DNA of 64,000 nt. Source: Topomyia yanbarensis. Lineage: Eukaryota > Arthropoda > Insecta > Diptera > Culicidae. A program made the position numbers and the translations under genes. This document shows positions 35,501-44,516 of this stretch, piece after piece. How positions within the stretch are numbered: the stretch's first letter is position 1; the number at the start of each line of letters is the position of its first letter. The notes below the pieces were generated by a model, which saw nothing but the letters and a program-made list of their open reading frames with translations, was not told the DNA's origin and searched no databases. The stretch is taken from assembly GCF_030247195.1 (NCBI RefSeq), contig NC_080672.1, forward strand, positions 86,201,113 through 86,265,112, written 5' to 3'.

Positions 35501-38500
35501 TGATTCCATTTTCAGGAGCTAGCATCAATTCGGCGCTAGCTTAGTCCGCCCACCAAGTTAGTGTCGGATTCTGATGAGATGAAGTCGAAACGCAAGTTTC
35601 AGTTCCATCCATCCATAATTTAGTTTTAGGTTTTGTGTTCTCAACTCGCAATGATCGTTTCAAACAATTTTATCCGTAGCGCAGAAAAAATAGTTTTCAC
35701 CTAAATTTTTCTTCACTAAGAAGAAATATAGCAGGCCCAGTCCATTTAAATCCCTATATGTTGAATTCATGTAGCCTTCATATTTTCAACAAAATTGTTT
35801 GAAATGACATTATCATAAACTTTGCTGAAGGCACCATGTCTCTTAATATTTTTGAAAAATTAATTCAACATAATTACCTCTATGAGAGTTAATCACTAAA
35901 ATTTCTATATCAAAGCAGGCGCTGTTTTATGTTGATAACTTCCCGAAGTTGTCAAACCTTCGAAGTCAAGGATTATTATATTAGGTGATCTTGAACGTTG
36001 AAAATTTTTAGATCATTTATTACACTTTAAAAAATCGCAATTTTTTACTTCATTGACATATTATACAAGAAAATAATCTATAGAGGTTTGAAAACTGTTC
36101 CATGTTGATCCTTCTTGTTTGTAGACTGGAATGACATCTGTTAGACTACTTATGTTTTTGAGTTTTCAATAATTTATCAAACTCATATTAAATTTTAGCA
36201 TTTTTTCAAAAAATTTGCGATTTTCATCGAAATCCCCTCCAAACCAAATTTCTGGCTACGCCACTGACCAAGCGGAACCGTGAAGAGCTGAACAGGGCAT
36301 TCCGGTTAATGGCCGTACGAGTCGCGAGCACTTATAGAACAATATCGTCGGAGATAGTATGCGTTATCGCCGGGATGATCCCCATGATGTGGAATGATAC
36401 TAGCAGAGAAATGCACGTAATACAAGGAGACTGGTCCGAGCGGACTCGTTGATTAAATGGCAGCAAGAGTGAAACAACGCGGAGAAAGGAAGGTTTCATC
36501 CTAAATGTGTCGGCTTGGGTGCATAGGAAGCATGGAGAGGTGAACTTCCATTTGACGCAGTTTTTGTCCGGGCACGGATGCTTCCGGAAGTATCTGCATC
36601 GGTTTGGACATGCTTCGTCACCCCTTTGACCGGAGTGTGTGAACGTGCAAGAGACACCGGAACACGTGGTTTTCGAATGCCCTAGGTTCAAAGATGTTCT
36701 TAGGGGTTTGTCTGGTGTGACAGTGGACAATATCATTGAAGACGTTTGCCACGACGAGCATACTTGGGACGCTGTCAACGGAGTGTTTACGAGTATACTC
36801 TCCGAACTGCAGAGGAAGTAGCGAAGGGACCAACAAAGTTACGCCATTTGCTAGAAAGTTGCCGTGAAACCACAAATCGGGATTCAAGAAAAAATTCAGC
36901 CGTAGGTGTAGACTAGGTCCACCGCCTGGGACCAGTTGCGTGGTACGCGGCGTACCACCGGGTTCAGGGCGCCAGTGAACCGGACGTCAGGCTTCACAGG
37001 AATCACCGGAGCGACCTCGACATACTACTTGGTAGCTCGAGAGTAGTCTAGATCAACCGCCGGGCATTAGACGGAGTAGACCGCGTCATATAGCTAACAG
37101 TGGTTCGCTGGGACGCAAGTGAACCGGAAACTACCCTCCACCCGAAATCGCTGGACGGACCTCAACACCTAATGGCTGGCCCGTTGAGTAGGCTTGGTCC
37201 ATTACCGGGGACTAGATCGAGTAGATCGGGTCGAAATGTCTCACGGAAACGAACATCGGTGTCGGGAATAATCCAAAACTCGGTTTCAGGAGAACTTCTC
37301 TCGCCGGGGAATTCTCCGTCGGAGTAGATTCATAGTCGAGGATTAGATCGAGTAGTTCGCGAACAAGATTTTTGAAAAGTCGGGAGCTGATTGGCTCATC
37401 GGGCATGTTCTATACAATAGTCATTAGCTTCAAATTTGTGTGAGAATTTGACTAAACGTGCTTAAAAAATTACAAAAAGCTAATCGAATTTTTATGAGTA
37501 CAAGGGTATGTACAACTTAGACTAACATGTTTACAATTATTTAAATTGCAATCTGATGGGTGATAGGGATGTAGATTTACTCTGTGTTGCTTTTTCTTCA
37601 ATGTAAGTAGTAATTATATTCTTGATTTAGCTTCTTCAAATAATACTGAACACCTTACAAGCTGAATCTGGAACATAGTTGCTATAATCGTCATAAGATT
37701 TGTTTTAATTGGCGCTGCTTCTATTGTGTTAAAAACGCTTTCATGATATCTAATCATTTTGTTCATCAACAGACGGGTGGTTCTAAAAGAGATCAGCAGC
37801 ATTGAAGACGGAATCGGCCTTCCAGACTGGCAACTCACCTTGTTTCTCTGTTTGTCCTGGTCGTTCGTTCTACTCACTCTTATCAAAGGTAAGCCTTTCT
37901 TATCTGCTCATGGAAATATTACTATATTACTAGTTGAGCAAATGATATGATACATTATCTTTCACCCCAGGTGTAAAAAGCGCCGGAAAGGCATCCTACT
38001 TCCTAGCGCTCTTCCCTTACGTGGTGATGTTTATTCTGCTGGTACGCGCTTGTACTCTACCCGGTGCCGTGAATGGAATCATCTACTTTCTCAAGCCCCA
38101 GTGGGACAAAATCCTGGAACCAAACGTGTGGTACGCAGCCGTAACTCAATGTTTCTTCTCACTGTCGATTTGCTTCGGCAACATCATCATGTACTCGTCG
38201 TACAACAAATTCCGCCACAATGTGACCCGCGATGCCACGATCGTGACTACGATCGACACATTTACTTCGCTGTTGGCAGGTTGTACCATATTCGGCATCC
38301 TTGGACACCTAGCACACGTTATCGGTACCGATGAGATTGGTACGGTGATCAAACCTGGAGCTGGGCTTGCGTTCATTTCCTACCCGGAGGCGATCGCCAA
38401 GTTCGAGTTTGTACCACAGCTTTTCTCCGTCATGTTCTTTTTGATGCTGTTCGTGCTGGGCATCGGGAGTAACGTCGCAATGACTTCCTGTGTGATGACC

Positions 38501-39268
38501 GTCATTCGGGATCGGTTCCCGAAGGTGAAGAATTGGCAGGCAGCGACTGTGATTTCGGTGTGCGGAGTTGGCCTGGGAAGCGTCTATGTGACGCCGGTAA
38601 GTTTTGGGGAAAAGAAACACGTGATATCAGGCGCACATTTGTAACTGATATCTTTTTAGGGAGGTCAATACATTCTCACCTTGGTGGATCACTTCGGAGC
38701 ATCCTTCATTGCCTTAGTGCTAGCCATTGCCGAACTGATCGCTATCGGTTGGATCTACGGGACTGATCGTTTCTGCAAAGATGTAGAATTTATGCTGGGC
38801 ACCCGACCAAACCTGTACTGGCGACTTTGTTGGCGATGGTTAACTCCGGCGCTGATGTTTGCCATTCTTGTCTACAGCTTGGCGACGTTGGAACCGCTGA
38901 CCTATCAGGGTTACGTTTACCCGTCGATCGCTTACGGTATGTGAACCTTATCATTATCCAGTATTAGAACGGAACATTGTCAAAAATAGTGATTATTTAC
39001 TAATGCCTCCAACAAATAACTAGGTTTCGGCTGGTGCATCGCTGCATTCGGACTGCTGCAGCTGCCAATCTGGGGGATCTACGCTATCTTTAAGGGAGAA
39101 GGAAAAACGCTATCAGAAGTAACCATTAAACTTATAACGAGATGCAATGCTAACCATTCAAGTTTTGTTTTTCAGAAAATCTTCAGTACATTCCGGCCAC
39201 TTCCAAACTGGGGACCAATCGAGCCAAACCTAAAGCTGGAGTACAAAAAATTTATCAATAAAGACTGA
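23515..39268 (+). CDS. SLC6 sodium-coupled nutrient amino acid transporter (NAT type)
   Basis: This plasma-membrane carrier would couple amino acid uptake to sodium. The exons are 23515-23649, 23714-24011, then 24109-24355 (3a) or 24475-24706 (3b), 37773-37888, 37971-38596, 38660-38936, 39024-39118 and 39176-39268. All junctions are GT-AG and phase-consistent. The protein is 628 residues with 3a or 623 with 3b, normal for the family. The start is the first ATG after an in-frame stop. The cytosolic N-terminus contains RRNS, a kinase-type site. TM1 holds [10 protein letters not shown] (about residues 84-93), the Na+/substrate motif, and TM2 follows with [14 protein letters not shown]. Exon 3 gives TM3 and EL2. 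Exon 5 carries TM5-TM9, with FFSLSICFG in unwound TM6 and SSYNKF after it. The last exons encode TM10-12. Intron 3 is 13 kb and full of retroelements. The substrate cannot be read from sequence alone. Confidence 0.93.
24109..24355 (+). CDS. NAT transporter alternative exon 3a (TM3 + EL2)
   Basis: This 247 bp exon enters after one base of a Gly codon and leaves with two bases of a Lys codon. It encodes GVGYGQ, TM3 ([19 protein letters not shown]), LPW, and EL2 with two cysteines in CDESWTDFC, which normally form a disulfide, and two N-glycosylation sequons (NDT and NSS). The acceptor is CCAAG|GC and the donor is AA|GTAAGT. It is homologous to exon 3b 119 bp downstream and has the same phases, so either can join exon 2 to exon 4. 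Confidence 0.9.
24475..24706 (+). CDS. NAT transporter alternative exon 3b (TM3 + EL2)
   Basis: This 232 bp exon has the same entry and exit phases as 3a. It encodes GVGYGQ, TM3 ([19 protein letters not shown]), LPW, a cysteine pair in CRPEWGPSC and one sequon (NGT). The TYYSSLM core and FDSF are shared with 3a, while the residues before and after the tyrosine pair differ and EL2 is unrelated in sequence and five residues shorter overall. The acceptor is ATAG|GT and the donor is AA|GTAAGT. No stop or broken splice site is visible, so it looks functional. Confidence 0.9.
25070..26950. repeat. 1.9 kb imperfect inverted-repeat block
   Basis: The left arm (about 25070-25560) and the right arm (about 26440-26950) are reverse complements with clear but imperfect matching. 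Paired landmarks include CCCTTCTTTTTGTTTAAAC at 25173 with TTTTAACAAAAAGAAGGGG ending at 26826, and GGTGGTTCTAATTTTA at 25205 with AAAATTAGAACCAC near 26790. The centre holds a further copy of the same unit, about 25850-26045. It is AT-rich and non-coding. It resembles a foldback transposon or duplicated non-autonomous element. Confidence 0.65.
27050..28060. repeat. Degenerate purine-rich simple tract
   Basis: About 1 kb consists of irregular repeats of GAATAAA, GAATGAAAT and related words, with strong A+G bias on the plus strand and very little C. Hydrophobic open frames on the complementary strand are by-products of this composition. It probably arose by microsatellite expansion and decay. 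Confidence 0.75.
28530..30792 (+). mobile_element. R1-clade LINE 5' UTR and ORF1 (intronic carcass, part 1)
   Basis: The first about 740 bp are non-coding and contain a run of eight to nine C residues near 28701. Then comes a gag-like region in broken frames: 29271-29564 ([15 protein letters not shown]...), 29747-30112 (Lys/Arg/Ser-rich) and about 30120-30600. The last carries [20 protein letters not shown], which parallels PEATILCKDLDEISSEEEL in the 17.5 kb copy, and degenerate zinc-knuckle remnants. The endonuclease starts at about 30590 (INHCDIA-type opening) and stops making sense at about 30790. Confidence 0.65.
31121..31398 (+). mobile_element. Pogo/Tc1-mariner-like MITE, copy 1
   Basis: The 278 bp element starts CAGTCGTGATTCGCTGGTTG and ends with CCAACCAGCGAATCACGACTG. 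It is flanked on both sides by TA, the expected Tc1/mariner-pogo target. No transposase is present. Further copies are at 42613 and 43977. Inner landmarks are AGTTGGACCGACTGACAAAT and GCGGTCCAGTTAAAAAGTG. Confidence 0.8.
31975..32245 (+). repeat. Cluster of TCGGTAG words
   Basis: Eight plus-strand CGGTAG words, nearly all (A/T)TCGGTAG, occur within 270 bp, and the last is followed by the inverse CTACCGAT. Spacing is irregular (from about 12 to 140 bp), so it is not a simple tandem array or CRISPR. It may be a subterminal repeat region of an unknown element. Confidence 0.5.
32397..34351 (+). pseudogene. R1-clade endonuclease/RT remnant (intronic carcass, part 2)
   Basis: The frame continues from [16 protein letters not shown] and [11 protein letters not shown] through an open stretch at 32508-33260 ([27 protein letters not shown]), then the RT fingers ([31 protein letters not shown]), frame changes, [18 protein letters not shown], and an RT active-site box read as FAHD. 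The second residue of the normal FADD pair is His, so catalysis would be lost even without the frameshifts. The part ends where the hAT element interrupts it at 34352. Confidence 0.75.
34352..36266 (+). mobile_element. Non-autonomous hAT element, 1915 bp, 8 bp target duplication
   Basis: The termini CAGTGGTGTAGCCAG and CTGGCTACGCCACTG are inverted with one mismatch. The flanks carry a perfect 8 bp duplication, ACCAAGCG, at 34344-34351 and 36267-36274, diagnostic for hAT. Inside are a G-run/C-run near the left end and AT-rich non-coding DNA; no transposase frame remains. A related 3' part lies at 55620-58511 and an inverted 5' part at 59303-59882. Relative to the second copy, this one has an extra segment near 35470-35700. 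Confidence 0.88.
36275..36821 (+). pseudogene. R1-clade ORF2 C-terminus (intronic carcass, part 3)
   Basis: Directly after the hAT target duplication the ORF2 frame resumes: [36 protein letters not shown], a frame change, then [19 protein letters not shown] and [14 protein letters not shown], a stop, and [20 protein letters not shown] with the Cys/His knuckle residues. It ends SELQRK at the TAG at 36819-36821. The exact resumption proves the hAT insertion cut a single older LINE. Confidence 0.78.
36822..37390 (+). repeat. R1-family 3' UTR modules (intronic copy)
   Basis: These are the same modules as at 21390-22140: variants of GGTCCACCGCCTGGGACCAG, GTGAACCGGA, CACCCGAAATCGCTGGACG and GACCTC(A/G)ACA, repeated about three times with divergence. 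They identify the 3' end of the broken LINE. I do not see the A-rich tail clearly. Confidence 0.65.
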
Positions 39269-39453
39269 GCTTTGGTATACCACAAACTACAACCATCCTA
39301 TTGGATACGTGTGTGCTGCAAACAAGTTCTCAACGATCCTAGAATGTATACACAATTGTGCTAGAAGTATTATGATCAGTGATGTGATTTCTTTTTAACG
39401 GACCAGTTTTAACTTATTACCATTTAGTGATAAAACAATCAAAAACAAAAATA

Positions 39454-39459
39454 TTTATT
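39454..39459 (-). terminator. Polyadenylation signal candidate, PGLS gene
   Basis: TTTATT on the plus strand is AATAAA on the minus strand, 165 bp past the PGLS stop. It is followed on that strand by T/G-rich sequence, as a cleavage site would be. Confidence 0.45.
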
Positions 39460-39477
39460 CAATTTTTCTCGTTCAAT

Positions 39478-39483
39478 AATAAA
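39478..39483 (+). terminator. Polyadenylation signal candidate, transporter gene
   Basis: AATAAA lies 210 bp past the transporter stop codon. Another AATAAA (39257-39262) overlaps the last codons and is less likely. It lies downstream of the opposing PGLS signal, so the two 3' UTRs would overlap. Confidence 0.45.
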
Positions 39484-39623
39484 AAGAAATTCCCTTCACA
39501 ACAATGTTTCTTTGTACGTTTTCTGAATTTTTCCCCGATTAGGCACCTTTATGGGTCAGGTGAAATGCACTTTGTGATTATCTTTAGAGTCAGAGAGACA
39601 GGACGACATAAGCGTAGCTGGAT

Positions 39624-41506
39624 CTATTCGTCCTTTTCCCGGTTTGGATTGATATCGACGAGTGAGGCAGCTTCATCACAGGCCACGAAAATCAGATGTC
39701 CATTCTTAGGATCTACTTGGGTAACCGGGAGAGTTTGGTCTTTGTCCACAAGGATTTTCTGTAAAATAAATATATTTATCAGGAGTTTCCTTTTAATTTA
39801 AAAATCGACACCGTTTAAGGTTGAACAGAGAAAGGGCAAAAATCGAAAACGAAAAAAGCAGTTTTTTCAACACCGTGTGTTAGATCTTCATAAAAATCAA
39901 TCAGCAGTACTGCACCAACATTCTACATAAGCTGATTGATTTTTATGAAGATCTAACACACGGTGTTGAAAAAAACTGTTTTTTTCGTTTTTGATTTTTG
40001 CCCATTCTCTGTCAAACCTTAATTCCGAAAAAAATATCCTGATAATATCATAACCCATTAGTAGACCATTCCTATTTGACCTGTTTTATTCAATTTAAGT
40101 CGATACCTAGCACCTCGCTTTTCATACAACCATTTACACAAAAGCGGAGTTATTTCAGATATGTTGACTCTGTGAAATAAATTTCGGCATTCCATTCTTA
40201 AGTTCAAAGCAATATCAATAAAAAGAGATAATTGTTTAAGAGAAAGCCCTATTACTCTGTCACAAGGAATCTGAACGTTTTAACATGAACAGCACATAAG
40301 AAATTAACTTTAGACTGCATGCCGCTACATTGCTTATAGCTCAGGGTGCATAAATTTAAAATAAAAGAGCGATACCACCCATGTCGAACATATCGGGACT
40401 GTACCGCTTAGCTTCCTATAGGTGTAATCTGTTTCAAACAAACCCAGCTCGAGAGCTACAGAATAGTAGTTTCGTCAAAGAGCTACATCCACTTACTGAT
40501 AATACCGATGCAGTATGCTTGCCGTGTTTGATTTAACACAACATCCAATCACCGTCCTAACTTACAATGCTGTGCTATTAGTTACTTGCTTAATGTCAAG
40601 TTGGCTTCATTTTATCTTATTTACCAATCGGTAAATTCCGGCAATTCCGCAAAACTACTTGTGTTATTCTGCAAAAAAGACAATTTTTCTCCTACCAGAC
40701 GTTTTGCCATGAGTCACACCGGAAGTAGTTACTACGCTTCAGCCATTTTCGAATGCCCCTGTACGATCACTATTATAAATAAAAACAACGCTTCTTACCC
40801 TCAAAATCTCCGCCTTCGATTTCCCCTGCGCTCCGAACATGCACACCTTAGCACCATTGATCAACGGGTAGGTCATTGTGACCCGATTCGGCGGAGGCTT
40901 CGGTGAATTCTCAATCGGAGCAATTAGTTTCGTCTTTTCCTCCAGCACCGGATGCCCGGGAAATAGCGAAGCCGTATGACCGTCGGGACCGATACCAAGA
41001 ATCAACAGATCAAACGACGGTATTTCCTTACTATTTTCCATGCGAAAAGCTTTCCGGATAGTTTTCTCGTAATCGGCAGCCGCTTCGACTGGGCTAAGAT
41101 CGGTGTTTACTGGGAAAAAGGCCGTCTTTGGAACTTGAGCCCTCCGGTCTAAGAGGTCACGCTTGAACATTCCATAGGTGGAATCGTTACTATCGAACGG
41201 AACGATACGTTCATCGCAAAAGAAAATCTGCCATTTGTTGAAGTCGGTTCGGAGATCGTACATGCCTTCCGTTAGAACTTCGGCCAAGGATCCACCTGGA
41301 ATTGATTTTTTCAAGGTCATTCAAACTATCAGCTTGTCATTCATCCATGACGCAGTAATCTGAACGCTCCCACCGATCTCACCTGAAACGCCAACACGAA
41401 ATACATCTTGTTTCGCCAACGTTTCGTTGGCATATTTTTCCAGCAAGCCCAGAATCTCATCACAGATGACCTCTCCAACGACGTAGAAGTTCAACGTTGA
41501 AGTCAT
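39624..41506 (-). CDS. Pgls: 6-phosphogluconolactonase
   Basis: This cytosolic enzyme hydrolyses 6-phosphogluconolactone in the oxidative pentose phosphate pathway. There are three exons on the minus strand: 41506-41383, 41295-40799 and 39758-39624. Introns are 87 and 1040 bp with GT-AG ends and matching phases. The product is 251 residues, the usual size. Family signatures are the phosphate-binding VSGGSLAEVL (about residues 39-48, made by the first splice), FFCDERIVPFDSNDSTYG, ILGIGPDGHTASLFPGHP with the catalytic-type DGH, and SPKPPPNRVTMTYPLIN. The C-terminus is GHLIFVACDEAASLV. I chose ATG 41506-41504 because the open frame extends upstream without another ATG. The gene is tail to tail with the transporter. 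Intron 2 contains a foldback element. Confidence 0.95.
39815..40022. mobile_element. TTAA-flanked foldback element in PGLS intron 2
   Basis: The 208 bp block is almost wholly palindromic. Arms of about 90 bp start TTAAGGTTGAACAGAG and end CTGTCAAACCTTAA, with a few mismatches and a short loop near 39910. TTAA sits at both ends, the target used by piggyBac-type elements, although the termini GGTT do not fit the usual CCC. There is no coding capacity. The intron transcript (minus strand) would form a long hairpin. Confidence 0.75.
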
Positions 41507-42612
41507 ATTTCTAATCACTGGGTTTGTGCGGATTGATCTTAAAACAAAACACAAGCTACCTACTCCAGCAGCAATGGTGATGGCACAAATGACGATCAAA
41601 CCGGAATGTTCGCAGAAATAGTGATGTCAGCAGCAAAGGACAAACTGTTGCTGTTGTTATCAAAACAAAATTGACTGTCAAACTCGGCAAGGTTGCTGTG
41701 TAGCTAGGTTGCACAAATTGCATACGACTATTTCAAAGAGCTTTTGCGCAATATTGTGTGGAAGTCGCTCCACCAGCGAGGTGTCAACGGATAGATAGCG
41801 CTATTCGTGGTATCACACAATGCCCAGTGTTTAAAACGTTTTTTTCGTACTCAAAATTAATAGCGTCTAAACCGTTAACTTTAGGAGTATAGTTTGTTCG
41901 GAGAAGTTTTTGCCTTTATGATTGCGCATCTACAGGAATATATTGCTCAGTGATTAATTTACCTATAAGTGATATACGAACTTTATTTCCTGAACTAATT
42001 AAGATAGAAATTTGGTCCCTTCGGCAAAGTTGTACAAAAGAAATTACTGAAGTCACCGTATATCCAACTGTAATAGTTTTCGAGTTATGGAACTTGTTAT
42101 ATGCTAAGAGAAGAGACGACAACAGCCTTCTTGCTCTTCTTAATTTTATCTACCAGGCCATGTCGTAACAAGCATCCATCGTTGCCAGATTCCATTTGCA
42201 TGTTTTTCACAATTGCTGAAAATAATTGTACCTCAAATATCGACCCTCTGTCACGAATTTACAATACTAGCTGCATTTAAAAATTGAATTTTATGTTTAT
42301 TCGTGTCTCTCTTAACCATACACGTAGTTATATCGTCATTCAGGGTATTTATTCAATTTGCATGAAATGCTCATGTGTATGAAAAATAGCCAAAATAAAC
42401 TCAGCAGCACTGTTTTTCATCCCGTTTGAAAATATTATGAACGCTCTTGACTGGCAAAACAACCAATCAGAAGCTGGTTCAATATTGAGGTTAAGACTGG
42501 ATCAAATTGGGTACGCGATTGTCTTCTCTTCTCTTAGGTTATATGGAAGACCCCTTAAAATTAGTTTTTTTGATGACAACTTTTTTAGTCCTTTTCCTAA
42601 GTTTTTGGAATA
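41507..42612. other. Upstream region of PGLS, no gene recognised
   Basis: It probably holds the PGLS promoter and 5' UTR close to 41507-41700; no convincing TATA or initiator is visible. The rest is AT-rich sequence with short open frames and no known domain. Confidence 0.45.
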
Positions 42613-43393
42613 CAGTCGTGATTTGCTGGTTGGGCCACAGCCTTGTCTAACTAACGAATTTGATTCGCTAGTTGGACCGACTGACAAATGTCAAAAACTC
42701 TCCAAAGGAGATGCTGGCAGTGCAAATGCATCTGTTCACATCTCTAAATATTGTCAGATTCATTGTCAAAGTAAGAAATTTGGGCATTCAGATGCTTTTT
42801 AGTTGGACAATTGTCCTACTAGCGGAGGTCCAACTAAAAAGCAGTCCTACCCCCAAATATCTTCCCGAAGCATTTAGCTCTTCCTGTCTGCTCTAGTTTT
42901 AACCAAATACAAATTTGTATATATGTATATTTGTATTTGTATTTGTTTTAACTATTATATGATCTCGTTGAAAATGCCCAACTCTACTACCACATAAAAT
43001 AACTCTAATTAATGTCCCCGAATCTTTACAAAATTTAATCACGCCCTCTAGTTATTTCTACTTTTAAGATAGTCGTAAAAAATTTCCCCCTTAGTTAAAC
43101 ATTATTTGCTCCAATAATCTCATTGCTAAAAATGTCTAACCTTATTGGCATAAAAACTAAATGACCCCCCTAATCTTACGAAAATTATATTACCCCCTTG
43201 TGTATATGTATAGCTATAAATTAGCCTTAGTTTAATTTCAAAAATCCATATTAAATCTCTTAGTTTTAAGTAATTTAAAATGTAAAACAAAACAAAATTG
43301 GCACCTTTAAGCTAACGCAAACCTGCCTTACCAAATAATAAAAAAATAAAAAGCAGTCCTGTTAAAAAGTGTCCAACCAACGAATCACGACTG
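42613..43393 (+). mobile_element. Pogo/Tc1-mariner-like MITE, copy 2, with nested insertion
   Basis: The termini CAGTCGTGATTTGCTGGTTG and its inverse are flanked by TA on both sides, as in copy 1. The body matches copy 1 closely (GGGCCACAGCCTTGTC, AGTTGGACCGACTGACAAAT). A 498 bp retroposed segment (42849-43346) with its own duplication interrupts it near the right end; without it the MITE is near 270 bp. Confidence 0.8.
42849..43346 (+). mobile_element. Retroposed fragment nested in the MITE
   Basis: A 14 bp direct repeat, TAAAAAGCAGTCCT, flanks it (42835-42848 and 43347-43360). The insert ends in AATAATAAAAAAA, an A-rich tail, so it was inserted by reverse transcription. It has no open frame; an AT-rich LINE 3' UTR or a SINE are both possible. 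It postdates the MITE. Confidence 0.75.
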
Positions 43394-43976
43394 TATTTCA
43401 CAAATTTTAGCGGTGTAGAATCACATATTTTTGCGAACGAAGTAACTTTCTTTAAACTTTCTTTAATTTAAAAAGATGTTTCAAATTTTACGATATTTTA
43501 GGACACACACTTATTTTTTTCTGCTGAATCCCAGCTTTTTTGTATCTTTTGCTGAAATTTCAACAGCTGAGATATCAGCTAACATTTTTTTGCTGATATA
43601 TCAGTAAAAGTGACGTTTGATAACTGAGACTCGGATAATATTTCGCCGAAAATTAGTAAACAAATTCGCTGAGATATTAGTTTCTAAAGTTGCTGACTAT
43701 AGACTTATCCAGCTGGGTTGGTATTATGCTGCTTTGACGTTTAAATTGGGAGGAAAACAAAACTTTTACACGGCGAATTGGGAGGCAAACAAACCGCTTC
43801 TGGGCCTGAGGGGAGGACGGTAGTATAAAAATGTGAGATTTCAGTGTGCGTATTTTAATCGTCAGATATCTTAATATGGCTATTGGGAAATTACCGAACT
43901 GAATTAAGTGTGTATAACTTCCACCTTAAATAACCCTTTAAGGAGCAAACAACATCATTAGATGGTGAAAGTACAA

Positions 43977-44212
43977 CAGTCGTGATTCGCTCGTTGGGCC
44001 ACAGCCTCTGTCCAACAAATAAATTTGATTCGCTAGCTGGACCGCAAATGCATCTGTTCACATCTCTAATTGTTGTCAGTTTGATTGTCATAGTGAATTG
44101 GACGTGAGATTTTGACATTAAGATGCTTTTTAGCTTGACAATAATCCAACTAGCGGAGATCCAACTAAAAAGCGGTCCAGTTAAAAAGTGACCAACCAGT
44201 GAATCACGACTG
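43977..44212 (+). mobile_element. Pogo/Tc1-mariner-like MITE, copy 3
   Basis: A 236 bp copy starts CAGTCGTGATTCGCTCGTTG and ends CCAACCAGTGAATCACGACTG. TA follows the right end, while the left flank is AA, probably mutated. It lacks the AGTTGGACCGACTGACAAAT region present in copies 1 and 2 and is the most diverged of the three. Confidence 0.75.
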
Positions 44213-44516
44213 TAGCTATTTACTTTCATATAGCGGCTAGCTGGTTTGTCGACTCGATTCTCCCCGAGTGTTATATTCACAACAAGATGCCATCGCAGGG
44301 GTATAAAATGAAACATTTGAGAGTATTGTGACAAGTAGGTCCATTTTCAAAGCTTCAACGACTGGAGGAAGAAGACAGATTCGAAAGAGAGCTTTAGCAA
44401 AGGCTGGCGGAACAAGCTCGCCAGACAAAGAAGGTCTTTTTGGATGAAAAAAAACAGACTGCTAAAAGAGTTGGAGCAAGTGGACAGTGACACGTTCTTC
44501 CTTGTTTATTCAGTAC

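Larger units (their letters stand above)
24707..37772 (+). other. 13 kb intron 3 of the transporter, packed with repeats
   Basis: The intron runs from the 3b donor to the ACAG|A acceptor of exon 4. It holds an inverted-repeat block (25070-26950), a simple purine-rich tract (27050-28060), and an R1-clade LINE in sense orientation broken by two insertions. No host exon was found in between. All other introns of this gene are 57-119 bp, so this one was probably enlarged by transposons. Confidence 0.85.

Noticed and set aside
41507..41599. N-terminal membrane-anchor extension of PGLS
   Set aside because: The frame is open and hydrophobic upstream, but there is no ATG before 41506 and the family is cytosolic and starts near this point.
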